Below, piece by piece: positions 1 to 5,160 of a DNA stretch of 12,639 nucleotides; the stretch's first letter is position 1; each line of letters begins with the position of its first letter. The notes under the pieces are model-generated. The model ran no database searches. It saw only the letters and a list, made by a program, of their open reading frames with translations, and had not been told where the DNA came from. A program made the position numbers and the translations under genes. The stretch is from an uncultured Clostridia bacterium (lineage in GTDB: Bacteria > Bacillota > Clostridia > Oscillospirales > CAG-272), in NCBI GenBank assembly GCA_945485605.1, contig CALYSG010000040.1, positions 1 through 12,639 on the forward strand. The letters are read 5' to 3'.

Positions 1-236
1 GCGCCGGAATGAAGAAAAAAGAGGCTGAGGCAGCTGTAAACGCTACCTTTGAGGCTATCGAGAACGCACTGAAGGCCGGCGAGAAGGTTCAGCTCATGGG
101 TTTCGGAACCTTTGAGGTCAAGACCCGCGGCGAGAGAGTCGGTCACAACCCGAAGACCGGCGAGCAGATCACGATAGGTGCTGCCAAATATCCTGCATTT
201 TCGGCAGGTAAGTCCTTCAAGGATTCGGTTAAATAA
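1..236 (+). CDS. hup: HU family DNA-binding protein (5' end outside window)
   Basis: HU is a small histone-like dimer that bends and compacts DNA in the nucleoid. The reading frame is open from base 3 and reads Ala-Gly-Met-Lys-Lys-Lys-Glu. The Met codon at 9 aligns with an internal position of HU (the usual AG(L/M)xKKxAE helix), so the true start, about 14-16 codons earlier, lies before the window. About 77 of the usual 90 residues are visible. These include the GFGTFEV strand and the flexible DNA-binding arm RxGHNPKTGE, with the intercalating proline in NPxTGE, and the family's C-terminal PAFxxGKxFK signature. The next gene is rqcP, as in the Bacillus/Clostridium yab region. A long stem-loop (242-287) follows the stop codon. 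The family call is certain; hupA versus hupB naming cannot be settled. Confidence 0.96.
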   Translation, partial: AGMKKKEAEAAVNATFEAIENALKAGEKVQLMGFGTFEVKTRGERVGHNPKTGEQITIGAAKYPAFSAGKSFKDSVK

Positions 237-241
237 GAACC

Positions 242-287
242 TTTTAAGTCCGGGTCGCCGCTTTTTGTGCGTGACCCGGATTTAAAA
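242..287 (+). repeat. Long inverted repeat after hup
   Basis: The arms at 242-256 and 273-287 can pair over about 15 bp with one G-T wobble, around a 16-nt loop. The core is TCCGGGTC/GACCCGGA. There is no T-run after the right arm on the plus strand (it is followed by A residues), so it is not a canonical intrinsic terminator. It may be a 3'-end stabiliser or processing structure for hup mRNA, or a weak terminator separating the abundant hup transcript from rqcP. Confidence 0.6.
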
Positions 288-309
288 AACTCCCAAGAGA
301 GGATAAATT

Positions 310-552
310 ATGCGTCTTGATAAATTTCTGAAGGTATCGCGCATCATAAAACGCCGCACCGTGGCAAATGATGCCTGTGACTCCGAGCACGTCAGCGTTA
401 ACGGCAGGGTCGCTCGCGCCTCCTACGAGGTTAAGGAAGGCGATATCGTCGAGGTAACCTTCGGTCAGCGGAAGCTGAAATTCCGCGTGACTGATGTCCG
501 TGAGACGGTGAAAAAGGATGCCGCTGCGGAAATGTATGAAATTATCGAATGA
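310..552 (+). CDS. rqcP: RqcP (YabO), S4-domain ribosome quality control factor
   Basis: An 80-residue protein that is a single S4 RNA-binding domain. It opens with MRLDKFLKVSRIIKRRT, nearly identical to the Bacillus subtilis YabO/RqcP start, and carries the S4 core VxVNGxxxxxSxxVKxGD (about residues 28-45) and the FGQR strand. Family knowledge: RqcP works with RqcH on stalled, split 50S subunits, stabilising the P-site tRNA during poly-alanine tailing of incomplete chains. The start at 310 is preceded by a GAGAGGA ribosome binding site about 7 nt upstream. It sits between hup and yabP, the conserved order in spore-forming Firmicutes. The other family with this fold is Hsp15/HslR of proteobacteria, but context and length favour RqcP. 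Confidence 0.95.
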   Translation: MRLDKFLKVSRIIKRRTVANDACDSEHVSVNGRVARASYEVKEGDIVEVTFGQRKLKFRVTDVRETVKKDAAAEMYEIIE

Positions 553-575
553 TCGGTCACGCTTTCGCATATATA
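547..575 (+). promoter_or_regulatory. Possible sporulation sigma-E-like promoter before yabP
   Basis: A GAATGAT element (547-553) lies 14 nt before CATATATA (568-575). This resembles the sigma-E consensus (-35 KMATATT, -10 CATACAMT, 13-15 nt spacing) at about 5 of 7 and 5 of 8 positions. yabP and yabQ are sporulation genes, and in Bacillus subtilis yabQ is under sigma-E, so a mother-cell promoter here fits. The match is partial and overlaps an inverted repeat, so the call is tentative. Confidence 0.3.
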
Positions 576-594
576 TTCGGTGAATATATATGCG
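566..594 (+). repeat. Perfect 13-bp inverted repeat abutting the yabP ribosome binding site
   Basis: The arms 566-578 and 582-594 (CGCATATATATTC and its complement) are perfectly complementary around a GGT loop. The right arm shares its last G with the GGAGG Shine-Dalgarno of yabP (594-598). In RNA this would be an AU-rich hairpin touching the ribosome binding site; in DNA it could be a dyad operator. There is no T-run, so it is not a terminator. Confidence 0.75.
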
Positions 595-608
595 GAGGTT
601 GATTCGGT

Positions 609-896
609 ATGGAGGAAACGAGAAAAAACGAGGCTATGCCTCACGAGCTTTTGCTGAAGGGGCGCAAGAACCTTTCGGTCAGCGGCGTTAAGGAGGTCAT
701 CAGCTTTGACGAGAGCTCGGTGATCCTTAATACTGTCTGCGGAGAGCTTGAGATAGAGGGGGATTCTTTGCGCGTGTCGGCGCTTGACACTGCTCGGGGG
801 AACGTCACGGTTGACGGGAATATTTCGTCGGTCGTTTACAGCGACAAGCCCCAGAAGGAGGGACGTCGCGGCGTTTTCGGAAGGATCTTCGGGTAA
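609..896 (+). CDS. yabP: Sporulation protein YabP
   Basis: A 95-residue protein of the YabP/YqfC family. The diagnostic segment HELLLKGRKNLSVSGVKEV (residues 12-30), followed by the short beta strands of the 'VxSFDExxVxLxTxxGxLxIxGxxLxVxxLD' type, matches the family throughout. The basic C-terminus ending in FGRIFG is also typical. Family knowledge: YabP is made in sporulating cells with YabQ and is associated with spore envelope assembly; its biochemical role is not established. The ATG at 609 has GGAGG at 594-598. yabQ starts 1 nt after the stop codon, so the two are almost certainly co-translated. Confidence 0.93.
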   Translation: MEETRKNEAMPHELLLKGRKNLSVSGVKEVISFDESSVILNTVCGELEIEGDSLRVSALDTARGNVTVDGNISSVVYSDKPQKEGRRGVFGRIFG

Positions 897-897
897 G

Positions 898-1653
898 ATG
901 GGAGCGGCTCAGACAGATGTTGCGGTCCTTCTCGCCGTATCGTTTGCGCTCGGCTTGATCCTTTCGGCGGTGTACGACCTTACGGCATTTCTTCCGGCGA
1001 TCGGAGGAAAGGTTTTTTCCCCCGCGTTGCGTGAAAGACTCGATGCGCATGTTCTGCCGTTACTCGGGCGTACGCTCGCAAGAAAAAAGACGAGGCTCGG
1101 TCGATTTGCCGTATCTGTTACCCTGTTCTTTCACGATCTGATCTTTCTGATTTTATCGGGTGCTGTGATTGCGGTTGCCGTGTATCGTTTCGGAGACGGT
1201 CAATGGAGGCTCGGAATACTTACGGCGGTCTTTTGCGGTTCGCAGGTGTACAGACTTACTTTGCGCCGCGCGGTTCTGCCTGCGTCTGAGTTACTGATCT
1301 ACGCAGTCAGGTGTGCTTTTGCCTATACTGTATATTTTACCGTGACACCGGTGAAATGGCTTTACGGAAAGATATCCGCGGCAATCAGCAAGGCAAGGCT
1401 CGCTCGGACTATACGAGTATACAGAAAAGAAGTAGATAAAAACGTACGAAAGGCGTTGCTTTCGGGCTTTTTGGATGTAAATATTTCCCGTTCGGAGGAA
1501 GTGCGTTATGGAAGAAGGAATAAGAAGAAAAAAGCGCGTGATGATATGGATGGCGATAGTTCTCTTCGTCGCGGCTCTGATAATATCATGTGTGAACCTT
1601 ATGAAATACAATCAAAAGAGGAAGGAAGCGGTTCAGCTTGCTCTGGAGCTTGA
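898..1653 (+). CDS. yabQ: Spore cortex biosynthesis protein YabQ
   Basis: A 251-residue membrane protein read from the ATG at 898, one base after the yabP stop. The frame stays open upstream to 784, but that part is yabP in another frame. Hydrophobic helices are visible at about residues 7-29, 72-96, 105-120 and 131-150. The GDGQWRLGILTAVFCGSQVYR segment matches the conserved YabQ core. A basic, amphipathic stretch follows (160-215). In Bacillus subtilis YabQ is a mother-cell membrane protein needed for spore cortex formation. Unusually, the last 48 residues (204-251) are encoded inside divIC in a different frame. They are low-complexity and charged or Ser/Gly-rich, suggesting the ancestral stop was lost and the frame ran on. 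Confidence 0.9.
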   Translation: MGAAQTDVAVLLAVSFALGLILSAVYDLTAFLPAIGGKVFSPALRERLDAHVLPLLGRTLARKKTRLGRFAVSVTLFFHDLIFLILSGAVIAVAVYRFGDGQWRLGILTAVFCGSQVYRLTLRRAVLPASELLIYAVRCAFAYTVYFTVTPVKWLYGKISAAISKARLARTIRVYRKEVDKNVRKALLSGFLDVNISRSEEVRYGRRNKKKKARDDMDGDSSLRRGSDNIMCEPYEIQSKEEGSGSACSGA

Positions 1654-1789
1654 AGAAAAGCAGGGAAGGGTTGACGAGCTTAAGTACCGTCTTTCTTCTC
1701 CAATCGACGATGCGTACGTTGAGAAGGTCGCACGAGAAAAATTCGGGCTTCATTTCCCCGACGAGATAATATATTTTTACGGAAAGTGA
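1508..1789 (+). CDS. divIC: Septum formation initiator DivIC/FtsB
   Basis: A 93-residue bitopic membrane protein with a short basic cytoplasmic N-terminus (MEEGIRRKKR), one transmembrane helix (about 11-33) and an extracytoplasmic coiled coil (about 35-65). It ends with the family-typical YVEKVAREKFGLHFPDEIIYFY segment. Family knowledge: DivIC/FtsB forms a complex with FtsL and DivIB/FtsQ at the division septum and activates septal peptidoglycan synthesis. The start is supported by GGAGGA at about 1495-1500, 7 nt upstream. It overlaps the end of yabQ by 146 nt in a different frame. It is last in the hup-rqcP-yabP-yabQ-divIC cluster, the same order as in Bacillus subtilis from yabO onward. Confidence 0.94.
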   Translation: MEEGIRRKKRVMIWMAIVLFVAALIISCVNLMKYNQKRKEAVQLALELEEKQGRVDELKYRLSSPIDDAYVEKVAREKFGLHFPDEIIYFYGK

Positions 1790-1863
1790 GCAATCGGCGG
1801 AGTTACTTAAAACAAGGTCTTTGACCGGAGCCGTCGATCTTTCGAATATTGAATCATACAAAC

Positions 1864-1893
1864 AAAAAGCGGACGCTTACGCGTCCGCTTTTT
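1864..1893. terminator. Bidirectional intrinsic terminator between divIC and rplL
   Basis: A perfect 13-bp stem (1864-1876 with 1881-1893, core GCGGACGC/GCGTCCGC) closes a TTAC loop. It is flanked by A5 on the left and T5 on the right, so it is a canonical intrinsic terminator read from either side. It can end the divIC transcript on the plus strand and the rplJL transcript on the minus strand. Confidence 0.95.
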
Positions 1894-1920
1894 GCACAGT
1901 CTTTATTACCTTGCGGTAAC

Positions 1921-2295
1921 TTATTTGATCTCGACAGATGCGCCTGCGTCCTCGAGCTGCTTCTTGAGAGCCTCAGCATCAGCCTTCGAGCAGCCTTCCT
2001 TAAGGGTCTTGGGAGCGCTCTCGACGAGTTCCTTTGCTTCCTTAAGTCCGAGACCGGTGATCTCACGGACTGCCTTGATAACGCCGAGCTTGTTCGAGCC
2101 GAAGCCGGCAAGAACTACGTCGAACTCAGTCTTCTCTTCTGCGGCGGGAGCTGCGCCTGCTGCGGCGACAACGCCAACGGGAGCTGCGGCAGATACGCCG
2201 AACTCTTCCTCTACTGCCTTTACGAGCTCATTCAGCTCAAGAATGGTAAGACCTTTGATTTCTTCTACGATCGCATTGATCTTTTCGGATGCCAT
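1921..2295 (-). CDS. rplL: 50S ribosomal protein L7/L12
   Basis: A 124-residue stalk protein. It has an N-terminal dimerisation and L10-binding domain (about 1-33), an Ala/Pro/Val-rich flexible hinge (about 35-53) and a C-terminal factor-binding domain (about 55-124). The latter holds the FDVVLAGFGSNKLGVIKAVR and TGLGLKEAKELVE motifs that contact EF-G, EF-Tu and IF2. Length is normal for the family. A GGAGG ribosome binding site lies about 8 nt before the ATG. It follows rplJ by 55 nt in the same operon. The rpoB gene that usually lies downstream is absent; divIC converges here instead. Confidence 0.98.
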   Translation of the reverse strand: MASEKINAIVEEIKGLTILELNELVKAVEEEFGVSAAAPVGVVAAAGAAPAAEEKTEFDVVLAGFGSNKLGVIKAVREITGLGLKEAKELVESAPKTLKEGCSKADAEALKKQLEDAGASVEIK

Positions 2296-2350
2296 AATGA
2301 TTTACCTCCAAAATATTAAGTGAAATTTTAGCTTGTTTTATGCCGCCAGA

Positions 2351-2887
2351 TCAGGCTTCCGCAGGTGCGGCAGCCTCGGCTTCGGGAGCTGCTTCGCCGT
2401 CTTTGTCAACGATAGCCTGAAGGGCATACGCGAATTTGTAAACGGGCGATTTGATGCTTCCGAGGAACTTTCCGATAAGGACTTCTCTCGAAGGAATGTC
2501 AGCGAGCTTCAAAACGGTCTCGGCATCGACAACATTGCCGTCGATGTATCCCGCAAGGATCTTGAAGGATTCGATCTTATCGTCGTACTGCTTCAGGATC
2601 TTCGCTGCGGAGATCTCGTCCTTCTCGCTGACTGCGATAGCAGTCATACCGTTGAGGTAGGGCTTAATTTCGCCGAAACCGGCGATATCGCATGCGCGAC
2701 CGGTAAGCGTGTTCTTCTGAACCATGTAGCTAACACCGGCTTCACGCAGAGCCTTACGCATCTTCGTGTCGTCCTCGACCGTGATGCCCTGATACTGTAC
2801 AAGGACACCGGCGACCGAGTTCTTGATCTGTTCGGCGAGGTCAGCAACTACCTGCTGTTTCTGCTCAAGTATTGCTTTGCTGGGCAT
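2351..2887 (-). CDS. rplJ: 50S ribosomal protein L10
   Basis: A 178-residue protein that anchors the L7/L12 dimers to the 50S stalk base on 23S rRNA. The N-terminal domain starts MPSKAILEQKQQVVADL. The VQYQGITVEDDTKMRKALREAG segment and the KNTL motif are typical, and the C-terminal helix binding L7/L12 is followed by an Ala/Glu-rich tail. The ATG at 2887 was chosen over an in-frame ATG at 2959 because GGGAGG sits just upstream (2895-2900), homology begins here, and the extra 24 codons would run through the attenuator hairpin. Expression is probably controlled by L10 binding its own leader (2984-3030) and the attenuator. Confidence 0.97.
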   Translation of the reverse strand: MPSKAILEQKQQVVADLAEQIKNSVAGVLVQYQGITVEDDTKMRKALREAGVSYMVQKNTLTGRACDIAGFGEIKPYLNGMTAIAVSEKDEISAAKILKQYDDKIESFKILAGYIDGNVVDAETVLKLADIPSREVLIGKFLGSIKSPVYKFAYALQAIVDKDGEAAPEAEAAAPAEA

Positions 2888-2910
2888 ATTGATTACCTCC
2901 CATTGGAAAA

Positions 2911-2956
2911 TAAAAAATCTTTCTCCCGAGAAGGCATAAGCCGACCGAAGAAAGAT
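2911..2956 (-). terminator. Intrinsic attenuator in the rplJ leader
   Basis: Read on the minus strand, ATCTTTCTTC (2956-2947) pairs with GGAGAAAGAT (2926-2917) over 10 bp with one wobble. A small GGC-TTAT-GCC hairpin sits inside. A run of six T follows immediately (2917-2912). It lies between the L10 leader and the rplJ ribosome binding site, so it can stop transcription before the operon. Confidence 0.85.
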
Positions 2957-2983
2957 CAATAACCGACTGTTAAGTTATGATTC

Positions 2984-3030
2984 GATCCTCGGCAGGGAAG
3001 CATATGCTTTTACGGGAACCTGCTGTCTTT
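2984..3030 (-). ncRNA. L10 ribosomal protein leader
   Basis: The minus-strand transcript carries the two hallmarks of the L10 leader: AAAGACAGCAGG (3030-3019) and CCTGCCGAGGA. GCAGG (3023-3019) pairs with CCTGC (2996-2992), enclosing an inner AAGC-ATAT-GCTT hairpin. In this known class, L10 (with L7/L12) binds the kinked stem and represses its own operon. The GCCGA of the 3' side can also pair with TCGGC (2944-2940) in the attenuator, offering a plausible switch; that last step is inference. Confidence 0.88.
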
Positions 3031-3045
3031 GGATTTAACGAAAGG

Positions 3046-3074
3046 ATTATATCACACAAAACCCCCTTTGTCAA
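3046..3074 (-). promoter_or_regulatory. Strong vegetative promoter of rplJL
   Basis: On the minus strand, a perfect -35 TTGACA (3074-3069) is separated by exactly 17 nt from a perfect -10 TATAAT (3051-3046). Transcription should begin near 3039, giving a leader of about 150 nt before rplJ. A second TTGACA at 3087-3082 has no matching -10. Confidence 0.93.
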
Positions 3075-3083
3075 GGGGTTTTG
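3057..3083 (-). terminator. Terminator-like hairpin overlapping the rplJ promoter
   Basis: CAAAACCCC (3057-3065) and GGGGTTTTG (3075-3083) form a 9-bp stem with a 9-nt loop. It lies just after the stop of the upstream HTH gene (3093) and could end that transcript, although the T-run on the minus strand is short (TTTTGTGT). On the plus strand a longer T-run follows. The loop contains the complete -35 hexamer of the rplJ promoter. Confidence 0.6.
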
Positions 3084-3092
3084 TCAATTTTT

Positions 3093-3635
3093 TTATTTGT
3101 TTGCCTTAAGCATCTTTTCTGCGGACGAGACTGCACGGTCGCGGAGCCAATCCGGCGAGACTATTCTGATCTCTGCTCCGAGTGCCATAACGACTCCGAG
3201 AAAGAGCTCGACGCTGTGGAATTCGCAAATATATCTGTGCTTTCGCTGATTCGACGAGGTTATAAAGCTCTTGAGCTCGAGCAGGGCGAGCTTATCCTTC
3301 GTTTCGATCTCGGCTATATAGGGTATCTGGAGTTGGATATTGTTGCCCGCCGACGGTGCGGCGTTGCCGCGGAACTTTGCCGTGATTCCGGCATAGTCGT
3401 CGTCGTTTCCGTCGGTGACGGTTGGAGGAAGGCTGAAGCTCTCGGTATAGTAGAAGCCTTTCGCCGTATAGTCGTAGGCTATCGGGGCACTGAGCTCCTC
3501 GCGCATAAAGGCTATATCGCGACGAGCCTGGCGCTCGGAGACTCCGAATTTTTCGGAGATCCTTCGCTCATTCGGGAAACTTCCCGCGGCGATGCGGGCG
3601 TGCATCCACCTTATCCTTCGGTTTTTTTCACTCAT
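3093..3635 (-). CDS. HTH transcriptional regulator, WYL-family-like, short form
   Basis: A 180-residue protein. Residues about 5-60 form a DeoR/HTH_11-type winged helix: PNERRISEKFGVSERQARRDI is the helix-turn-helix, and APIAYDYTAKGFYYT the wing. This combination is typical of WYL-family regulators. After a Gly/Asn/Pro-rich linker (72-100), the segment 101-178 ends in LGAEIRIVSPDWLRDRAVSSAEKML, reminiscent of the C-terminal extension of WYL proteins. I do not see the W-Y-L ligand pocket itself, and 180 residues is short for the family (about 300). The start ATG overlaps the stop of the upstream membrane-protein gene by 4 nt (ATGA), implying translational coupling. Target and ligand are unknown. 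Confidence 0.75.
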   Translation of the reverse strand: MSEKNRRIRWMHARIAAGSFPNERRISEKFGVSERQARRDIAFMREELSAPIAYDYTAKGFYYTESFSLPPTVTDGNDDDYAGITAKFRGNAAPSAGNNIQLQIPYIAEIETKDKLALLELKSFITSSNQRKHRYICEFHSVELFLGVVMALGAEIRIVSPDWLRDRAVSSAEKMLKANK

Positions 3636-4597
3636 GGCTCGTTCCTGCCTTCATCGTTTTCATCTATATCCGATACGTTATCTTCATTATCGACCATTTC
3701 TTCGGGATCGGACTCCGGCGGTGCGTTTTCCGCCATCCTCTCGGCAAGAGCACGGGCACTTACGAACACCCAAAGTCTGACTGCCGTATATGCAAAGATG
3801 CCGAGCGTGAAAAGGTTATATATTAAATATGTAGGATAAAGCGGACCTTCAAGCTTACCGGCGGCGAGGGCTATGAGCCATGGCAGGGAAGAGATCGCCG
3901 AGAACAGCATCGTGAGCATTCCCGAGAAGAAATACAGCCTTGGCTTCGCACATTCAAGAAGAGTACGAAGCTCACACAGCATGAAGAGCATATAGATTAT
4001 CATCGTAAGATTGAAGAGAAGCTTTCCCGGGGCGTTCATTGATACCGTGCGATCAAAATAGCTGAGAGCTATCAGACAGAATGAAGCAAACAGAACGGCG
4101 TATCCCGCGAGTGAGTGCAATTCGTCGAGCTTTTTGCTTTCGCCCGAGACAAAGAAATTAAGCACGAAGTATGCGGTCGCAACTAAAAAGAGAAGACCCG
4201 AAAGCACAAAGAGAATAATTGCCGGAACCGACGATTCAAATGATCTTAAAAAGTTCGTGAATACCCCGAGATCAATACCTCCGACGCTCATAAACAGCAC
4301 CGCCGACAATACAAGAGATGCGATCGCCATATACGCCGACGGAAACAGAACCGGGAGCGTTGCCGGAGACATACCGTTGAGCTCACCCTTCGGCAACAGG
4401 AATAGCGATGTCAAACACAAGACAACCGCGACGCCGACTGTCGCCTTAAGCAACGAGACAACAAATGATGCGTCAAAATATCCCTTTTCGCTGTCATAAG
4501 ACGTGAACAGCGCAACGCAGCACAACACCGTTGCAATCAGACATAGCGCCAGCGCCGAAAAATAGTATATTCTCAGTTTACCTGCGAGCTTAGGCAT
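3632..4597 (-). CDS. Eight-helix integral membrane protein of unknown function
   Basis: A 321-residue protein with about eight hydrophobic helices (roughly 11-33, 45-68, 85-105, 124-150, 162-181, 192-214, 222-247, 256-281). It ends in a strongly acidic, presumably cytoplasmic tail (about 290-321, rich in Glu, Asp and Asn). No catalytic or transport motif is recognisable and I cannot assign a family. The start at 4597 was chosen because GGGAGG lies 9 nt upstream and the following residues lead straight into the first helix; the frame is open back to 4744 without a better site. It is the first gene of a two-gene operon with an HTH regulator, with which it overlaps by 4 nt, so the pair may act together as membrane sensor and regulator (inference). 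Confidence 0.8.
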   Translation of the reverse strand: MPKLAGKLRIYYFSALALCLIATVLCCVALFTSYDSEKGYFDASFVVSLLKATVGVAVVLCLTSLFLLPKGELNGMSPATLPVLFPSAYMAIASLVLSAVLFMSVGGIDLGVFTNFLRSFESSVPAIILFVLSGLLFLVATAYFVLNFFVSGESKKLDELHSLAGYAVLFASFCLIALSYFDRTVSMNAPGKLLFNLTMIIYMLFMLCELRTLLECAKPRLYFFSGMLTMLFSAISSLPWLIALAAGKLEGPLYPTYLIYNLFTLGIFAYTAVRLWVFVSARALAERMAENAPPESDPEEMVDNEDNVSDIDENDEGRNEP

Positions 4598-4640
4598 TTT
4601 TGCCTTCCTCCCGATATAAAGAATCCTTATAATTAAATTA

Positions 4641-4671
4641 AGTATAACATAAAATTGTGAATTATGTGTAA
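4641..4671 (-). promoter_or_regulatory. Possible promoter of the membrane protein-HTH operon
   Basis: On the minus strand, an extended -10 (TGTTATACT; hexamer TATACT at 4646-4641) lies about 44 nt before the ATG at 4597, in an AT-rich stretch. The only -35 candidates, TTACAC or TACACA at 4671-4665, are weak and sit 18-19 nt away. The TG extension may compensate. Confidence 0.4.
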
Positions 4672-4805
4672 CAAAAGGCTTCCGACGGTAAAAAACCTGA
4701 TATTTTTCGGGCAAATTACTTGGATACAGCTTGAATTTGTGCAAAATGCACTTAATACGGCTTGATAAATCTCAAAAAATCTATGTTATGACGTTAAATA
4801 TTTTA

Positions 4806-4834
4806 TTGCATTCAAATTCATTATATGGTATAAT
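4806..4834 (+). promoter_or_regulatory. Main promoter of the S10 operon
   Basis: TTGCAT (4806-4811) and TATAAT (4829-4834) are separated by 17 nt. A TGG directly before the -10 makes it an extended -10 promoter. An A/T-rich stretch upstream (about 4770-4805, including TAAATATTTTA) looks like an UP element. Expected transcription start is near 4841, about 320 nt before rpsJ. Confidence 0.9.
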
Positions 4835-4938
4835 TTTAAAGCTTGATGTGCGATGAAACGGGAGATTGCGGTCAGGGGACGCCCTTACCGGTAACTTCCG
4901 CGGAGTATGTCCGATAAACGGGCGAGTGTAAGACCGGA

Positions 4939-4962
4939 TGCGGAGCTTTCCGCGAGTTTTTT
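4939..4962 (+). terminator. Possible weak attenuator in the S10 leader
   Basis: A 5-bp GC-rich stem (4940-4944 with 4949-4953, loop GCTT, plus an outer T-G wobble) is followed by GAG and then six T residues. The stem is short and slightly separated from the T-run, so efficiency would be modest. Its position 100 nt after the promoter suits attenuation rather than full termination. Confidence 0.35.
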
Positions 4963-4976
4963 AAGGTCCCGGATCC

Positions 4977-5017
4977 CCGGAATTCTTCCCCAGATGCTGA
5001 TGGGTGAGGAATGCCGG
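4977..5017 (+). ncRNA. Large imperfect hairpin in the S10 leader
   Basis: CCGG (4977-4980) pairs with CCGG (5014-5017). After an A-G mismatch, positions 4982-4988 pair with 5006-5012, including one T-G wobble. After a bulged T at 5005, CCCA (4989-4992) pairs with TGGG (5001-5004). That makes about 15 pairs around an 8-nt loop. No T-run follows, so it is not a terminator; a binding site for a ribosomal protein is possible. Confidence 0.55.
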
Positions 5018-5160
5018 TATTTTGCAGGGAAACCAAAGAAACACACGGAACCGTGTCAGAAGTGTTACGCCCCATTTCCGAATACGCAGATCGCGTGTTG
5101 CCTACATTCTAATATATGTGCGCACGCGGACAGGCAAATTCAAGAAGGAGGCAAAGAAAG

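Larger units (their letters stand above)
4841..5160 (+). promoter_or_regulatory. Long structured 5' leader of the S10 operon
   Basis: This stretch has no convincing gene. It holds several stem-loops. CGCCC (4880-4884) can pair with GGGCG (4920-4924), enclosing the palindrome TTACCGGTAA (4885-4894). GCGGA-GCTT-TCCGC (4940-4953) is followed by six T (4957-4962). A long imperfect hairpin spans 4977-5017. ACACG-GAAC-CGTGT lies at 5043-5056, and CGCGTG (5092-5097) pairs with CACGCG (5123-5128) shortly before the ribosome binding site. S10 operon leaders are regulatory in other bacteria (L4 in Escherichia coli), so a cis-acting role is likely; the ligand is unknown here. Confidence 0.6.

Noticed and set aside
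1849..2962. Plus-strand open frames opposite rplL and rplJ (about 85-209 codons)
   Set aside because: They are antisense to certain L7/L12 and L10 genes, with compositional repeats mirrored from the Ala-rich segments; no start signals.
3082..3087. A second TTGACA upstream of the rplJ promoter
   Set aside because: No -10-like hexamer lies 16-18 nt downstream (the region is GGGTTT), so it is probably chance in the hairpin arm flank.
3081..3839. A 252-codon plus-strand frame opposite the HTH gene
   Set aside because: The minus-strand reading has a clear helix-turn-helix, coupling by ATGA and good signals; the plus-strand product shows no domain.
4846..4917. A 23-codon frame near the start of the S10 leader, a possible leader peptide
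   Set aside because: Its ATG is only about 5 nt from the predicted transcription start and has no ribosome binding site. It shows no run of regulatory codons, so I do not call it, although leaderless translation cannot be excluded.
4841..5160. T-box or metabolite riboswitch in the S10 leader
   Set aside because: No T-box sequence (such as GGTGGNACC) and no core of a riboswitch class that I recognise.
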